A stretch of DNA of 64,000 nt from G963662905 sp963676415 (GCA_963676415.1 OY781097.1:3844001-3908000); one strand, 5' to 3'; positions 1 to 8,614 are shown, counted from the first letter of the stretch. The notes: generated from the sequence alone by a model not told the origin. Made by a program: numbers and translations.

Positions 1-222
1 GATAGCGTTACGAATATTATTTCGCCTATGATGAGTTTCTTCGCTTTGATCATCGCATATTTCCAGAAGTACGATAAAGAGAGTGGAATTGGAACCATCA
101 TTTCCACCATGCTGCCTTATTCATTTGTTTTCTTTATTCTATGGTCAATCCTGTTGATGGCGTGGATTTATTTTGGAATTCCACTGGGACCGGATGCCGG
201 ATTGTATTACAGTCCAAATTAA
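1..222 (+). CDS. AbgT family transporter, C-terminal end (partial)
   Basis: The reading frame is open from base 1 and ends at TAA 220-222, so only the last 73 residues are present. The tail contains a VTNIISPMM segment followed by FQKYDKESGIGT and two hydrophobic stretches ending in a GIPLGP motif. This pattern is typical of the C-terminus of AbgT-type transporters, inner-membrane proteins known for p-aminobenzoyl-glutamate uptake or sulfonamide efflux. The substrate here cannot be inferred from the tail alone. The true start lies outside the window. Confidence 0.8.
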   Translation, partial: DSVTNIISPMMSFFALIIAYFQKYDKESGIGTIISTMLPYSFVFFILWSILLMAWIYFGIPLGPDAGLYYSPN

Positions 223-401
223 TGGAAATGATGTTTCAAAGGCTGGAATTTGCATAATTGCGTTTAACCTGAATAATTCACAAAATATTCTATTGTGAGC
301 ACAAACCGCTGCAATAGAAAGGAATGCTATCTTTTTGGTGCTCAAAAATGCTACGGCTATTCCTGTGCGCCAAAAATCTGCGCTCCCTTTCTCTTATTGC
401 G

Positions 402-446
402 TTTCGTGCTTGGTCACTGAGCATGTCGAATGTGCTCATGACGAAA
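402..446. repeat. REP-like palindrome in the 223-547 gap
   Basis: The 325-base gap between the transporter and the next gene holds an imperfect palindrome: TTTCGT (402-407) pairs with ACGAAA (441-446), and inside it GTCAcTGAGCA pairs with TGCTCATGAC with one bulge. The GTCACTGAGCATGTCGAA core resembles a short repeat I have seen scattered in many bacterial genomes. No T-run follows, so a terminator is less likely. I see no supported gene in the gap. Confidence 0.4.
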
Positions 447-547
447 TTTCATGAATTAGTCAGGTTAAAATTGTCATTACACTTTTTTCTACTGGTGCAT
501 GAACCATAATATTGCTTACTTTTACCTGAAATATTTTTTCAGGAACT

Positions 548-3500
548 ATGAATACCAGAACAATATACTTTGCTTTCTTCTTGTTTCTTTTATTGTCAAT
601 GCCGGTTTTTTTATCTGCTCAGGTGTACTATTTTGCAAATTACAGCCTGCAAGAAGGGCTTCCTGACTCACGCATCAATGATATGGCCTTTGATCAGGAT
701 GAGGTTTTGTGGCTGGGAACGAAAAGTGGATTATCGGCTTTTAACGGACATAGTTTTCAGAACTATACCTCAGCCGATGGCCTGGCGCCCAATGTTGTGA
801 AATCTGTATTTATTGATTCAAAAAACAGAACCTGGACAGGCCACTATCAGGGCGGATTAAGCTATCGTTCAGAAGGCAGATTCCACCAGCTTCATTTTCA
901 AGGACTTGATATGAATAAAGATATTTATGGAATCAGTGAAGATCGCAATGGAAATATCTGGCTGGCAACAATAGGAAATGGAGCAATTTGCATAAAATCA
1001 GTACCTTCGGATACAATTCCGAAAAATAGTTATTCCGTTTATAGCGGGCAGGAAGGATTAAGCGATTTAGTTTTAGGCGTCAAAGCAGCGAATGAAGAGC
1101 TTTTCTTTTTGACAGACCTCGGTTTTCTTTATAAATATAAACCAAATCAGGATAATTTTGAAATACTAAAACCGGATGGACTTCCTTCCAACACCCGTTT
1201 GATAGCAATCGCTTCTGATAGTGATGGTTTGTTATTGGGAAGTACTTTGGCACAGGTATTCCGGTATAATCCGGACAACATAGTTGAAGAAATACAAACC
1301 GGCTTAAACTTGAGGCATACAATGGTTTCCGCCCTTCTTCGTGACAAAAAAAGCCAGGCAGTTTGGGCTGGTTTCTGGAACAGGGGGCTGCTGATGGATA
1401 CAAGTAATGAAAAAATTTTTTTTGACGAATCAAATGGTTTAAATGCAAATCAAATAAGGTGCCTGCTTCAGGATCGCGAAGGTAATATACTGATAGGGAC
1501 CAGTGAATCGGGGCTTTTGATTTTCCGTGGACGGCAATTTGTGAATTATTCGAACATCCCTGTGCTGGCCAATCATCAGATTTGGTCGGTTTTGCACAAT
1601 GATAACGGATATTGGTTTGCCACGAATAAAGGCATTATAAATCTAAAATCCCTTGAACCGGAAGCCCCTGAAAGCGAAGTAAAAATTTATGAACCGGATT
1701 TTTTTAATAGTCCTGCACAAAAAATCCGGTCGTTGGTTCAGGGTACTGATGGAAAATTATGGGCAGGGACCCTGGAGCGCGAAATGCTTAGATATGATCC
1801 TCATAGGGACGCATTTTATCCTGTTCGTGAACTCCGTTCATTCTTTAAAGACATTGGGCAGGTTACAGCACTTACCAGCGATCATTCAGGAAATATATGG
1901 GCAGGCACCTTTAACGGTTTGATTCAATATCAACCGGAGAAAGGCCATAAACAGCGTTTTTCGCAGCGTGACGGAATACCGGGCAATAATATCAGTGCAC
2001 TGTATATTGATGATAATGAATGTCTTTGGCTGGGCGCTGTTGGAAAAGGAATTGGTTTTAAAAAGAAAAACAAGGATTTTGAAGTATTTGATTTCAAGCA
2101 GGATTATACCGCTTTGAGCATTGCCAAAGTTAATGGTGAAATATGGGTCGGAACCGAAGGACAAGGTGTTATTATTATTAAAAATGGAAAAATTGAAAGA
2201 AAACTAACCAAATCTGATGGATTGCTTTCAGATTATGTAACAATGCTGCATCTTACAAAGTCGGGTACAGTTTTGATCGGTACAAATCTTGGACTTAATA
2301 TCATTGATGCTGATAAGAATTGCCTTTATTCATTTAGCAAACAACATGGTTTTACAGGAATCGAAGTGAAAAATAACTCGGTGCTTGAACTGGACAATGG
2401 CAGGGTCCTGATTGGTACCGTTGATGGGTTAATGGGTTTTGAAGAACAATATCTCAATCAGCAAAAAACCGAACCAAAAGTATTTTTAACGCAGATGCTG
2501 GTCAACCTTCAGGAGCAAGTACCCACGGAAAAAACTGTTTTTCCTTATGGGAAAAATTCTTTTTATTTCCGCTTTGTGAGTCCGAATTATACCAATCCGG
2601 AAGCGGTTAAGTACCAGGTACGCCTCAAAGGAATTGATAATGAGTGGCGCCCTGAATCTTCTCAGGACTTTGTTAGTTTTTCTTCTTTATCTCCGGGTGA
2701 TTATACACTGGAAATCAAGGCAGTAAATGACCAGTCCGTTTGGACGCCCGAACCACTCACATATTCATTCCGGATCCGTCCTCCCATATGGCAGCGCTGG
2801 TGGTTTATGTTCGGGTCTTTTGTGATTATTTTATTGGCAATTTATATTTATGTAAAACTACGTGAGCGCCAGCTAAAACTTGAAAAAGAAATTCTTGAAA
2901 CCAAAGTTGCCGAACGCACGCATGAAGTTACAGAAAAAAATATTGAACTGGCCCGGATTAACAAAGATATTACTGATAGCATTAATTATGCACGCCGGAT
3001 ACAGGCAGCTATTATGCGTCCTGCAGATGAAGTTAAGAAAATTCTATCCGACTCATTTATTTATTATCAACCCCGCGATATCGTAAGCGGCGATTTTTAC
3101 TGGTTTAGCGAAAAACACGAAAGTTCTGTTATTGTTGCTTCAGACTGTACCGGCCACGGTGTTCCAGGCGCTTTTATGAGCATGATCGGCATTTCTTATC
3201 TAAATGAAATTGTGAATGAAAAGAAAATTATGGAACCCGCTGAGATATTAAATCAATTGCGAGCCAACCTGATCAGCGTGCTGCAGCAAAAGGGCAGGGA
3301 AGGAGATACCAAAGAAGGCATGGATATGGCACTTTTGGTAATTGATTATAAAAACCAGCGCATACGCTTTGCCGGAGCGTATAATTCGCTTTATCTGTTC
3401 AGGGAAGGACTGGAAGATCAGGATATTCCCGAAAATGCAAGCCGAACAGGAAACCTGATGGAAATTAAAGGCGACCGTATGCCTGTTGGAATTTCTACAA

Positions 3501-3760
3501 AAGATCAAAACCCTTTCAACGCTCAGGAATTGGATTTCAGGAAGGGAGACCGCTTTTATATGACAACAGATGGCTATATCGATCAGTTTGGCGGTCCGAA
3601 AGGCAAGAAATTTTTAAATAAAAGGTTCCGCGAACTGCTTATAGAGCTTTCCGGAGATGAAATCAATAAAATTCCCGAAAAACTAAAGATCGCATTTGAT
3701 GACTGGCGCGGAGAAAATGATCAAATCGATGATGTTTTGGTGATTGGAGGAAAGTTTTAA
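548..3760 (+). CDS. Propeller/Y_Y_Y sensor with SpoIIE (PP2C) phosphatase domain
   Basis: 1070 residues. A signal peptide (residues 1-25, ending LSAQ) is followed by about 600 residues of beta-propeller repeats with GNIWLAT, GNILIGT, GKLWAGT and GNIWAGT signatures, as in two-component regulator propellers. A Y_Y_Y Ig-like domain follows (roughly 650-720), then a membrane helix (about 750-772), a coiled coil and a C-terminal SpoIIE/PP2C domain with GDFYW, DCTGHGVPGAFMS and a terminal DDVLVIGG. The expected role is a periplasm-sensing phosphoserine/threonine phosphatase acting in the cytoplasm. The next gene encodes a SiaC-type phosphoprotein, a known substrate class for this phosphatase family. 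No kinase or HTH domain is present, unlike the usual hybrid two-component propeller proteins. Confidence 0.9.
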   Translation: MNTRTIYFAFFLFLLLSMPVFLSAQVYYFANYSLQEGLPDSRINDMAFDQDEVLWLGTKSGLSAFNGHSFQNYTSADGLAPNVVKSVFIDSKNRTWTGHYQGGLSYRSEGRFHQLHFQGLDMNKDIYGISEDRNGNIWLATIGNGAICIKSVPSDTIPKNSYSVYSGQEGLSDLVLGVKAANEELFFLTDLGFLYKYKPNQDNFEILKPDGLPSNTRLIAIASDSDGLLLGSTLAQVFRYNPDNIVEEIQTGLNLRHTMVSALLRDKKSQAVWAGFWNRGLLMDTSNEKIFFDESNGLNANQIRCLLQDREGNILIGTSESGLLIFRGRQFVNYSNIPVLANHQIWSVLHNDNGYWFATNKGIINLKSLEPEAPESEVKIYEPDFFNSPAQKIRSLVQGTDGKLWAGTLEREMLRYDPHRDAFYPVRELRSFFKDIGQVTALTSDHSGNIWAGTFNGLIQYQPEKGHKQRFSQRDGIPGNNISALYIDDNECLWLGAVGKGIGFKKKNKDFEVFDFKQDYTALSIAKVNGEIWVGTEGQGVIIIKNGKIERKLTKSDGLLSDYVTMLHLTKSGTVLIGTNLGLNIIDADKNCLYSFSKQHGFTGIEVKNNSVLELDNGRVLIGTVDGLMGFEEQYLNQQKTEPKVFLTQMLVNLQEQVPTEKTVFPYGKNSFYFRFVSPNYTNPEAVKYQVRLKGIDNEWRPESSQDFVSFSSLSPGDYTLEIKAVNDQSVWTPEPLTYSFRIRPPIWQRWWFMFGSFVIILLAIYIYVKLRERQLKLEKEILETKVAERTHEVTEKNIELARINKDITDSINYARRIQAAIMRPADEVKKILSDSFIYYQPRDIVSGDFYWFSEKHESSVIVASDCTGHGVPGAFMSMIGISYLNEIVNEKKIMEPAEILNQLRANLISVLQQKGREGDTKEGMDMALLVIDYKNQRIRFAGAYNSLYLFREGLEDQDIPENASRTGNLMEIKGDRMPVGISTKDQNPFNAQELDFRKGDRFYMTTDGYIDQFGGPKGKKFLNKRFRELLIELSGDEINKIPEKLKIAFDDWRGENDQIDDVLVIGGKF

Positions 3761-3852
3761 TCCTGTTAAACGTCAGAAATAAAGGTGTTTATATCAAATT
3801 TTTATAAATGTTATTTTTTTCTTTTGCTATGTGCTCTCTTTTTTAAATTTAC

Positions 3853-3860
3853 TAATTTTG
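3853..3860 (+). promoter_or_regulatory. Bacteroidota -7 element upstream of the SiaC-like gene
   Basis: TAATTTTG matches TAnnTTTG exactly, 49 bases before the start codon at 3910. No TTG lies at the usual 19-21 base distance upstream, so only the -7 half is supported. It suggests the phosphoprotein can be transcribed separately from the phosphatase gene. Confidence 0.45.
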
Positions 3861-3909
3861 CCGTCCCCTTAAGTATTCTGTAATTTGAAATTGCGACTGA
3901 AACTATCTT

Positions 3910-4293
3910 ATGAGCACATATATTATTAAAGGAGACAGGCAACATCCTGAAATTGATTTTAATGCGATAACAGGAATTTTAAACATCAGTGGCCGTTCCA
4001 TTCCGGAAGACACTTTTAGTTTTTATCAACCTCTTGTGGATTGGGTGGAGTCCTATGCAAAATCCCCTGCCAAAGAAACGCGGGTGAAAGTTTATCTCGA
4101 ATATTTTAATACCAGCTCGTCCAAGTTTATTTTAGAGATTTTTAAAAAACTGAGGCCAATTACCGACTTTGTCACAAAAAGCGTAGTTGTGGAATGGTAT
4201 TATGATGAGGACGATGAAGAAATGATGGAAACCGGTGAGGATTATCAGGATGTAAGCGGTTTACCTTTCGAAATTATTGAAATGGAGGATTAA
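3910..4293 (+). CDS. SiaC-type regulatory phosphoprotein (DUF1987)
   Basis: 127 residues with the compact SiaC/DUF1987 fold pattern: an N-terminal beta-hairpin with GILNISGRS, FYQPLVDWVESY, then LEYFNTSSSKF and an acidic C-terminus. In Pseudomonas aeruginosa SiaC, a threonine in the equivalent FNTSS loop (Thr68) is phosphorylated by SiaB and dephosphorylated by the PP2C phosphatase SiaA, and the unphosphorylated form activates the diguanylate cyclase SiaD. The threonine here is also residue 68. The gene lies 149 bases after a SpoIIE phosphatase on the same strand, which supports a phosphatase-target pair. No SiaB kinase or GGDEF protein is in the window, so the output is unknown. Confidence 0.85.
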   Translation: MSTYIIKGDRQHPEIDFNAITGILNISGRSIPEDTFSFYQPLVDWVESYAKSPAKETRVKVYLEYFNTSSSKFILEIFKKLRPITDFVTKSVVVEWYYDEDDEEMMETGEDYQDVSGLPFEIIEMED

Positions 4294-4328
4294 TTTGAAC
4301 AAATATGTAGATAATTATATTAGTTCAG

Positions 4329-4336
4329 TATCTTTG
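4329..4336 (+). promoter_or_regulatory. -7 element of the sucD promoter
   Basis: TATCTTTG matches the Bacteroidota TAnnTTTG element, 38 bases before the sucD start. It lies in the 81-base gap after the SiaC-like gene, so sucD probably has its own promoter. A matching -33 TTG at normal spacing is not visible. Confidence 0.45.
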
Positions 4337-4374
4337 CTTAAAATCGAATTAATAATCCAAATCAAAAAGACCCT

Positions 4375-5247
4375 ATGAGCGTTCTTGTTAACAAAGATTC
4401 CCGCGTGATTGTGCAGGGATTTACCGGAAAAGAAGGTGGTTTTCATGCTGCACAGATGATCGATTATGGCACTAACCTTGTTGGTGGTGTTACTCCGGGA
4501 AAAGGAGGTCAGGAGCACCTCGGAAAACCGGTTTTTAATACCGTAAAAGATGCTGTAAAAAAAGCCGGAGCAGATGTTTCTGTGATTTTTGTACCGCCGG
4601 CATTTGCTGCTGATGCAATTATGGAAGCCGCTGACGCCGGTATTAAAGTGATTATTTGCATTACAGAAGGTATTCCTGTGAAGGACATGGTTTCTGTGAA
4701 AAATTATATCGATAAAAGAGATTGCCGGTTGGTTGGCCCCAATTGTCCTGGGGTTATTACGCCTGATGAAGCAAAAGTGGGCATCATGCCGGGATTTATT
4801 CATCAAAAAGGTAGCGTTGGAATTGTGTCACGCTCAGGAACCCTAACTTATGAAGCAGTTGATCAGCTTACAAAAGCAGGTCTTGGCCAGTCAACCGCAA
4901 TTGGTATTGGCGGTGATCCTGTTCCGGGAACGACAACCAAAGAAGCCGTGGAATTGCTGATGAACGATCCTGATACAACAGGAATTGTTATGATTGGTGA
5001 AATAGGAGGAAGCATGGAAGCGGAAGCCGCCGAATATATCCGTGATTTTGGCACTAAACCCGTAGTTGGTTTTATTGCCGGTGCCACTGCTCCCAAAGGG
5101 CGCACCATGGGACATGCCGGAGCAATTGTAGGCGGTAAGGCAGATACGGCGGAAGCCAAAAAAGAAATTATGCGCGATTGTGGAATTCATGTCGTGGATT
5201 CTCCTGCAGATATTGGCAAAAAAATGGCCGAACTTCTAAAGAAATAA
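4375..5247 (+). CDS. sucD: Succinate--CoA ligase, alpha subunit
   Basis: 290 residues, the usual length of SucD. It catalyses the TCA-cycle step succinyl-CoA + Pi + NDP to succinate + CoA + NTP together with the beta subunit. Visible landmarks are the N-terminal CoA-binding Rossmann region (VIVQGFTGKEGGFH), the VGPNCPG segment and GHAGAIVGG, which holds the phosphohistidine at His247. The beta subunit gene sucC is not adjacent. A terminator follows directly. Confidence 0.96.
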   Translation: MSVLVNKDSRVIVQGFTGKEGGFHAAQMIDYGTNLVGGVTPGKGGQEHLGKPVFNTVKDAVKKAGADVSVIFVPPAFAADAIMEAADAGIKVIICITEGIPVKDMVSVKNYIDKRDCRLVGPNCPGVITPDEAKVGIMPGFIHQKGSVGIVSRSGTLTYEAVDQLTKAGLGQSTAIGIGGDPVPGTTTKEAVELLMNDPDTTGIVMIGEIGGSMEAEAAEYIRDFGTKPVVGFIAGATAPKGRTMGHAGAIVGGKADTAEAKKEIMRDCGIHVVDSPADIGKKMAELLKK

Positions 5248-5275
5248 TATGATACCGGATCTTGGGTACTGCAAT

Positions 5276-5313
5276 AGCATTTGTTGAGCAATTCTCAGCA
5301 AATGCTTTTTTTT
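5276..5313 (+). terminator. Rho-independent terminator of sucD
   Basis: AGCATTTGTTGAG (5276-5288) pairs with CTCAGCAAATGCT (5294-5306) with one mismatch, around a 5-base loop, followed by eight T residues. It lies 28 bases after the sucD stop. Confidence 0.85.
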
Positions 5314-5352
5314 GCTTGTGCCTCTAAAAATTTGATGCCGGGATCAATGAAG

Positions 5353-5679
5353 TCAGCAAATGCCGTTTACGCTATTATTGATTTCCTCTTCAATGGAATC
5401 TATTGAGCTGATTCCGTTTAAGACCTTCGTTAAAACCGAATTATTAAAAATCAGTATGCACGGAATTGCGTTGATTCGGTATTTTTTAATAAAATTCGTG
5501 TTTTTTTCAATATCCATTTTATATATCTGGAATTTTCCTTCATGCTTTTTTTTCAGTTTTTCCAAAACCGATTGCAATATTAAAGCCGAACCCGACCAGT
5601 GTGTATAAACGAGGATAATATATGTATCGGAGTGCAGCTTTACTTCTATTTCTTTGAATTGTACCTCATTGATTTTCAT
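5353..5679 (-). CDS. Thioredoxin-fold protein lacking the CxxC site
   Basis: The frame is open to 5724, but the start at 5679 (MKINEVQFKEIE) is preferred because it gives a normal thioredoxin N-terminus. That makes 108 residues with the order beta-alpha-beta expected of thioredoxins, including YIILVYTHWSGSAL, MDIEKN and a cis-proline segment IPCILIF. The usual WCGPC is replaced by WSGSA, so the classic dithiol chemistry is lost. It may bind a partner or act as a chaperone-like domain. The start overlaps the upstream gene by 14 bases, indicating translational coupling. Confidence 0.7.
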   Translation of the reverse strand: MKINEVQFKEIEVKLHSDTYIILVYTHWSGSALILQSVLEKLKKKHEGKFQIYKMDIEKNTNFIKKYRINAIPCILIFNNSVLTKVLNGISSIDSIEEEINNSVNGIC

Positions 5680-6109
5680 TATGCTTAATTTTAATAATCT
5701 TCCAATGGTAATGATCCTTGACACAAAGGCTTCTGACTAGTTTTTGAGCAGCTGAATTTCCATATCCCACAGCATCTTCTTCGCGTGCAAATACGTATTG
5801 TCCGGCATAGGTTCCTGTATTTTCGTCAATTAACCAAAGTTTGGAAACAAATCCCGGCATTCCAACAAAAAAAGGAACCGTTGGGGAAAAAATTTTAGGA
5901 ACGCCATCTTTAAATTTGAACTCTATTTCAAAATATACACCTCCTGTGCTATGTGTATTGGCAATACTGCTTTGTTTAAAAATGGTATAAGTATTTCCAC
6001 TTGTCTTTAGTGCCATTTTTTCAAGCACACGGTTGGCAGGATTTTTATACGAACCGAATAACATACGGTAGATTCCCACGACAAATACGACAAACATTGA
6101 ATTCCTCAT
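5666..6109 (-). CDS. YdhR-like dimeric alpha/beta-barrel protein
   Basis: 147 residues. After a hydrophobic N-terminus (residues 3-17) and about 50 residues with VYFEIEFKF, the segment PGFVSKLWLIDENTGTYAGQYVF, then AREEDAVGY, matches the pattern of YdhR/antibiotic-biosynthesis-monooxygenase ABM proteins (PG-kiW-ENT-GG-YlF). Members of that family act on small aromatic or quinoid molecules or have no known substrate. It overlaps the thioredoxin-like gene and follows the flavodoxin-like gene by 4 bases, so the three form one operon. The hydrophobic N-terminus may be a membrane anchor. Function is inferred from fold only. Confidence 0.55.
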   Translation of the reverse strand: MRNSMFVVFVVGIYRMLFGSYKNPANRVLEKMALKTSGNTYTIFKQSSIANTHSTGGVYFEIEFKFKDGVPKIFSPTVPFFVGMPGFVSKLWLIDENTGTYAGQYVFAREEDAVGYGNSAAQKLVRSLCVKDHYHWKIIKIKHNENQ

Positions 6110-6113
6110 GACT

Positions 6114-6908
6114 TTAAGAATGATTAGTTATACCTGCTTTTTTTAATATTGATTTTGACCGAATCTTTACCAGGCGTTTTGCCAGGGAGTTTTTAATAGC
6201 CGGGAGATTTTCGAAGGTATAAAAAGGCATGTCAAGCCAACCTTTTGCTTTCCAGTATTCATAATCATAAGGTAATTCTTCCTTGTGCAGCTGGACTTTG
6301 AGCTTTAACAAATGAAAGAAAATCAGCTTTTTGAAAGAAGTATCAATCGCAGGTTCAATCAATGAATCATGAAATGCTTGAGCTGCTTCAATTAGCTTTT
6401 GTTCTGCTTTTTGTTGATAATCCGGATTTGATTGATACGAAGGATAAACCACTCCACAACTGCCCGCAATTTTAAAACCTCCTGCATTTACGGGGAATTT
6501 CATATAATCAAGGCTTTCTTTCATTCCGCTTAATTCTGTGGTAACAAGCAACAAAGCAGATTTTCCGAGAAAATGAGGCTGATGGCAACTCCATGCAAAA
6601 CGATCGATAAAATTTTTCATCATTGCACTTACCGTATGCACGTAAACAGGCGATGTAAATATCACTCCATCTGCTTCCAGCATTTTGTCCCTGATTTCTG
6701 TCATCTGGTCTTTGCACGGACAAAAATTATTACCCTTTTTCATACATAGCAGGCAACCTTTGCAGTAATCGAGTTGTACTTTTTTTAATGACATATATTC
6801 GAAATTGTATTCGCCCAGTTCATTTAAAACCCTTTCGAATACCTGTGTGATTTTGTATGTATTGCCCTTTGGGCGGGGGCTTCCTGATATTATTACTATT
6901 TTTTTCAT
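6114..6908 (-). CDS. NAD(P)H-dependent FMN oxidoreductase, flavodoxin-like
   Basis: 264 residues. The N-terminus SGSPRPKGNT is the FMN-phosphate loop of the NADPH-dependent FMN reductase/WrbA-like group. Cysteines at CKGCLLCMKKGNNFC (about 49-63) resemble the cluster or thiol motif of iron-sulfur flavoproteins, and FTSPVYVHTVSAMMKNFIDR is the second FMN-contact region. It probably reduces a quinone, nitro or other small substrate in the cytoplasm. It is first of three tightly packed minus-strand genes. A 226-bp MITE-like repeat (6935-7160) separates it from the SDR gene, so it may no longer be cotranscribed with the upstream operon. Confidence 0.8.
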   Translation of the reverse strand: MKKIVIISGSPRPKGNTYKITQVFERVLNELGEYNFEYMSLKKVQLDYCKGCLLCMKKGNNFCPCKDQMTEIRDKMLEADGVIFTSPVYVHTVSAMMKNFIDRFAWSCHQPHFLGKSALLLVTTELSGMKESLDYMKFPVNAGGFKIAGSCGVVYPSYQSNPDYQQKAEQKLIEAAQAFHDSLIEPAIDTSFKKLIFFHLLKLKVQLHKEELPYDYEYWKAKGWLDMPFYTFENLPAIKNSLAKRLVKIRSKSILKKAGITNHS

Positions 6909-6934
6909 TTTGTTTTATTCTTTAATCATCTTCA

Positions 6935-7160
6935 TTATAACCTGCTTTATTCATGCTTTAAATTCAGGTCAGATGTGAGGCGTCTAAAGCTGAAGATATA
7001 GTCGCCTATTTCAAAGCTTTAGCAACGAAGCAGATGGCCTGAAGTTAATGCACTAGTAAAATGCAAACAAATTCAATTTTAGGATATAAAATTAGTAAAA
7101 ACCTAATTTTTAGCTGATTATAATATTTTGTTTGCATTTTATGAATAGAGCAGGATAAGT
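6935..7160. mobile_element. MITE-like element, copy 1
   Basis: This 226-bp segment is the reverse complement of 20578-20803 with about four mismatches. It has near-terminal inverted repeats (CTGCTTTATTCAT at 6942-6954 against ATGAATAGAGCAG at 7141-7153, one mismatch), an inner 14-bp dyad built on AAAATGCAAACAAA, and a nested AAAATTAG/CTAATTTT-type hairpin. It has no transposase or other ORF. Its right end supplies the last six codons and the stop of the SDR gene. Exact target duplications could not be assigned. Confidence 0.8.
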
Positions 7161-7960
7161 TTATCCACCACTTTAACAGGAAATTTATGAAGGAAAACAT
7201 CGGGTAAAAATTTCCTTCCCGGCTGGTATCTTGATCTTGTACTGCCATTATTCATTATTTTATAGATTAATTTTCCAAGTAATTCGGGCGATTCTTCACG
7301 TCTGCGGTCTTTGTTAATTGCCATCCCCAGCATTTTAGTTACCTTGGATGCAAACTCGCTTTTATACTTTTTATCATAATTCCCGAGTTCCTTTTTCTGA
7401 CTGTTCATCATATTCGATTTGAAGGCTCCCGGAGCTATCCCAACCACACGAATCCCAACAGTCATCATTTCACGGCGCAAACTTGACGAAAAAGCTTTTA
7501 TGGCATGTTTGCTCATCATGTAGGGCGACCAGAAGGGCAAAGTATAATTCTCTCCCTGTGAGCTTATGTTAAAAATCACCGGTTTGTTGTGTGATTTTTT
7601 TAACAGTGGATAAAATGCTTTAACCATAGAAACGGCTCCCCATACATTTACATTGAACACAGATTTAAAGTAATCTATATCACGGTCAATCACTGCGCCC
7701 CAACCCATAATACCGGCATTATTGACCAGGCAGTCAATGTGTCCGGTTTCATTGTGGATCCTATCAAAGGCGCTTTGTATTTCGTCTGATTTGGTTACAT
7801 CCAGGCGAATTGATTTAACATTGGGAATTGAATTCATCTCTTTCAAATCGGATTCATTTCGCGCTCCTGCATAAACAAGATTTCCATTTTCAGCCAGTAC
7901 TTTGGTTATTGCCTTGCCAATTCCGGAATTTGCTCCTGTGATAAGTATTATCTTTTTCAT
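7139..7960 (-). CDS. Short-chain dehydrogenase/reductase
   Basis: 273 residues, a classical-type SDR. TGANSGIG (8-15) is the NAD(P) loop, NNAG (80-83) is the structural motif, ISS at 132-134 supplies the catalytic Ser, and YMMSK gives Tyr147 and Lys151. It would interconvert a carbonyl and an alcohol on an unknown substrate. It starts 12 bases after the outer-membrane protein gene and is read from the same sigma54-like promoter candidate. The last six residues (LILLYS) and the stop are encoded by the end of a MITE-like repeat, so the C-terminus has probably been replaced. Confidence 0.9.
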   Translation of the reverse strand: MKKIILITGANSGIGKAITKVLAENGNLVYAGARNESDLKEMNSIPNVKSIRLDVTKSDEIQSAFDRIHNETGHIDCLVNNAGIMGWGAVIDRDIDYFKSVFNVNVWGAVSMVKAFYPLLKKSHNKPVIFNISSQGENYTLPFWSPYMMSKHAIKAFSSSLRREMMTVGIRVVGIAPGAFKSNMMNSQKKELGNYDKKYKSEFASKVTKMLGMAINKDRRREESPELLGKLIYKIMNNGSTRSRYQPGRKFLPDVFLHKFPVKVVDKLILLYS

Positions 7961-7972
7961 TTTATGAATTTT

Positions 7973-8563
7973 TTATTTGTACCACGCAAAACCGATCATT
8001 AAATCAAAAGCCGTGCTTTGTCTTTGTTTACCTTCTACTTTGTAATTTCCATATAAAATCCTGCCCTGGATATCGAGTGCAAATTTCCCCTTTCTCCATA
8101 GCTCGTATCCCGCACCTATACTTGCTGCCGGGCCGAAATAAAATTTTGGGTTTTCATTGCTTGTATCAAACAGAGAGGGCATATCCATGGCCAAACCCAA
8201 TCCTGCTGATCCCCAAAAACGATCTGCAAACCAATGTTGACCGCTGATTAGCAGAGCTTCAAATGCGCGTGTTTCATCTTTTTCTTTATGTCCGCCACTG
8301 GGGATATGAAGGCAAACAGCTGTGCGCGGATAGATAAAATAGCCAACTTTAAGGTTCAGCATAGAGAATTTGGTATAGCTTTCTGCGCTTTGCCCTTCAT
8401 CTTTTTGAATTAGCGATCCACCACCGAATGCACCGCCGAAGAGCCATCTTTTTTCAGCCTTCTTTTGTTCTGCCGTGTTTTGTGCTGATAAGCCTGTGCT
8501 TATTAATATTCCAAAAAATAATACAATGGTTTTACGGGAGAGAAAGATTTTAAGTTTATACAT
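7973..8563 (-). CDS. Outer-membrane beta-barrel protein
   Basis: 196 residues with a signal peptide (residues 1-27, ending GLSAQ). The mature part has alternating hydrophobic/polar strands with glycine-aromatic turns (WLFGGAFGGGS, GSAGLGLAMD, FYFGPAASIGAGYELW) and ends with an aromatic strand, FAWYK, the usual OMP terminal signature. This fits a small 8-strand porin-like barrel. It heads the operon that continues into the SDR and is preceded by a -24/-12 sequence. Ligand unknown. Confidence 0.75.
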   Translation of the reverse strand: MYKLKIFLSRKTIVLFFGILISTGLSAQNTAEQKKAEKRWLFGGAFGGGSLIQKDEGQSAESYTKFSMLNLKVGYFIYPRTAVCLHIPSGGHKEKDETRAFEALLISGQHWFADRFWGSAGLGLAMDMPSLFDTSNENPKFYFGPAASIGAGYELWRKGKFALDIQGRILYGNYKVEGKQRQSTAFDLMIGFAWYK

Positions 8564-8597
8564 GCTTCAGATATTTTAATATTTTCTGAGCATATAT

Positions 8598-8614
8598 ATC
8601 AAGGCATGTGCCAA
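8598..8614 (-). promoter_or_regulatory. Sigma54 (-24/-12) promoter candidate
   Basis: On the minus strand the sequence reads TTGGCAC-N5-TTGAT. The GG and G dinucleotide positions have the required 10-base spacing, and the -24 half is perfect; the -12 half has GA instead of GC. It lies 35 bases upstream of the OMP start, and the neighbouring gene encodes a sigma54-dependent activator. Confidence 0.6.

Noticed and set aside
324..509. 61-residue ORF in the gap after the transporter
   Set aside because: It overlaps the REP-like palindrome and has no family resemblance or Bacteroidota promoter.
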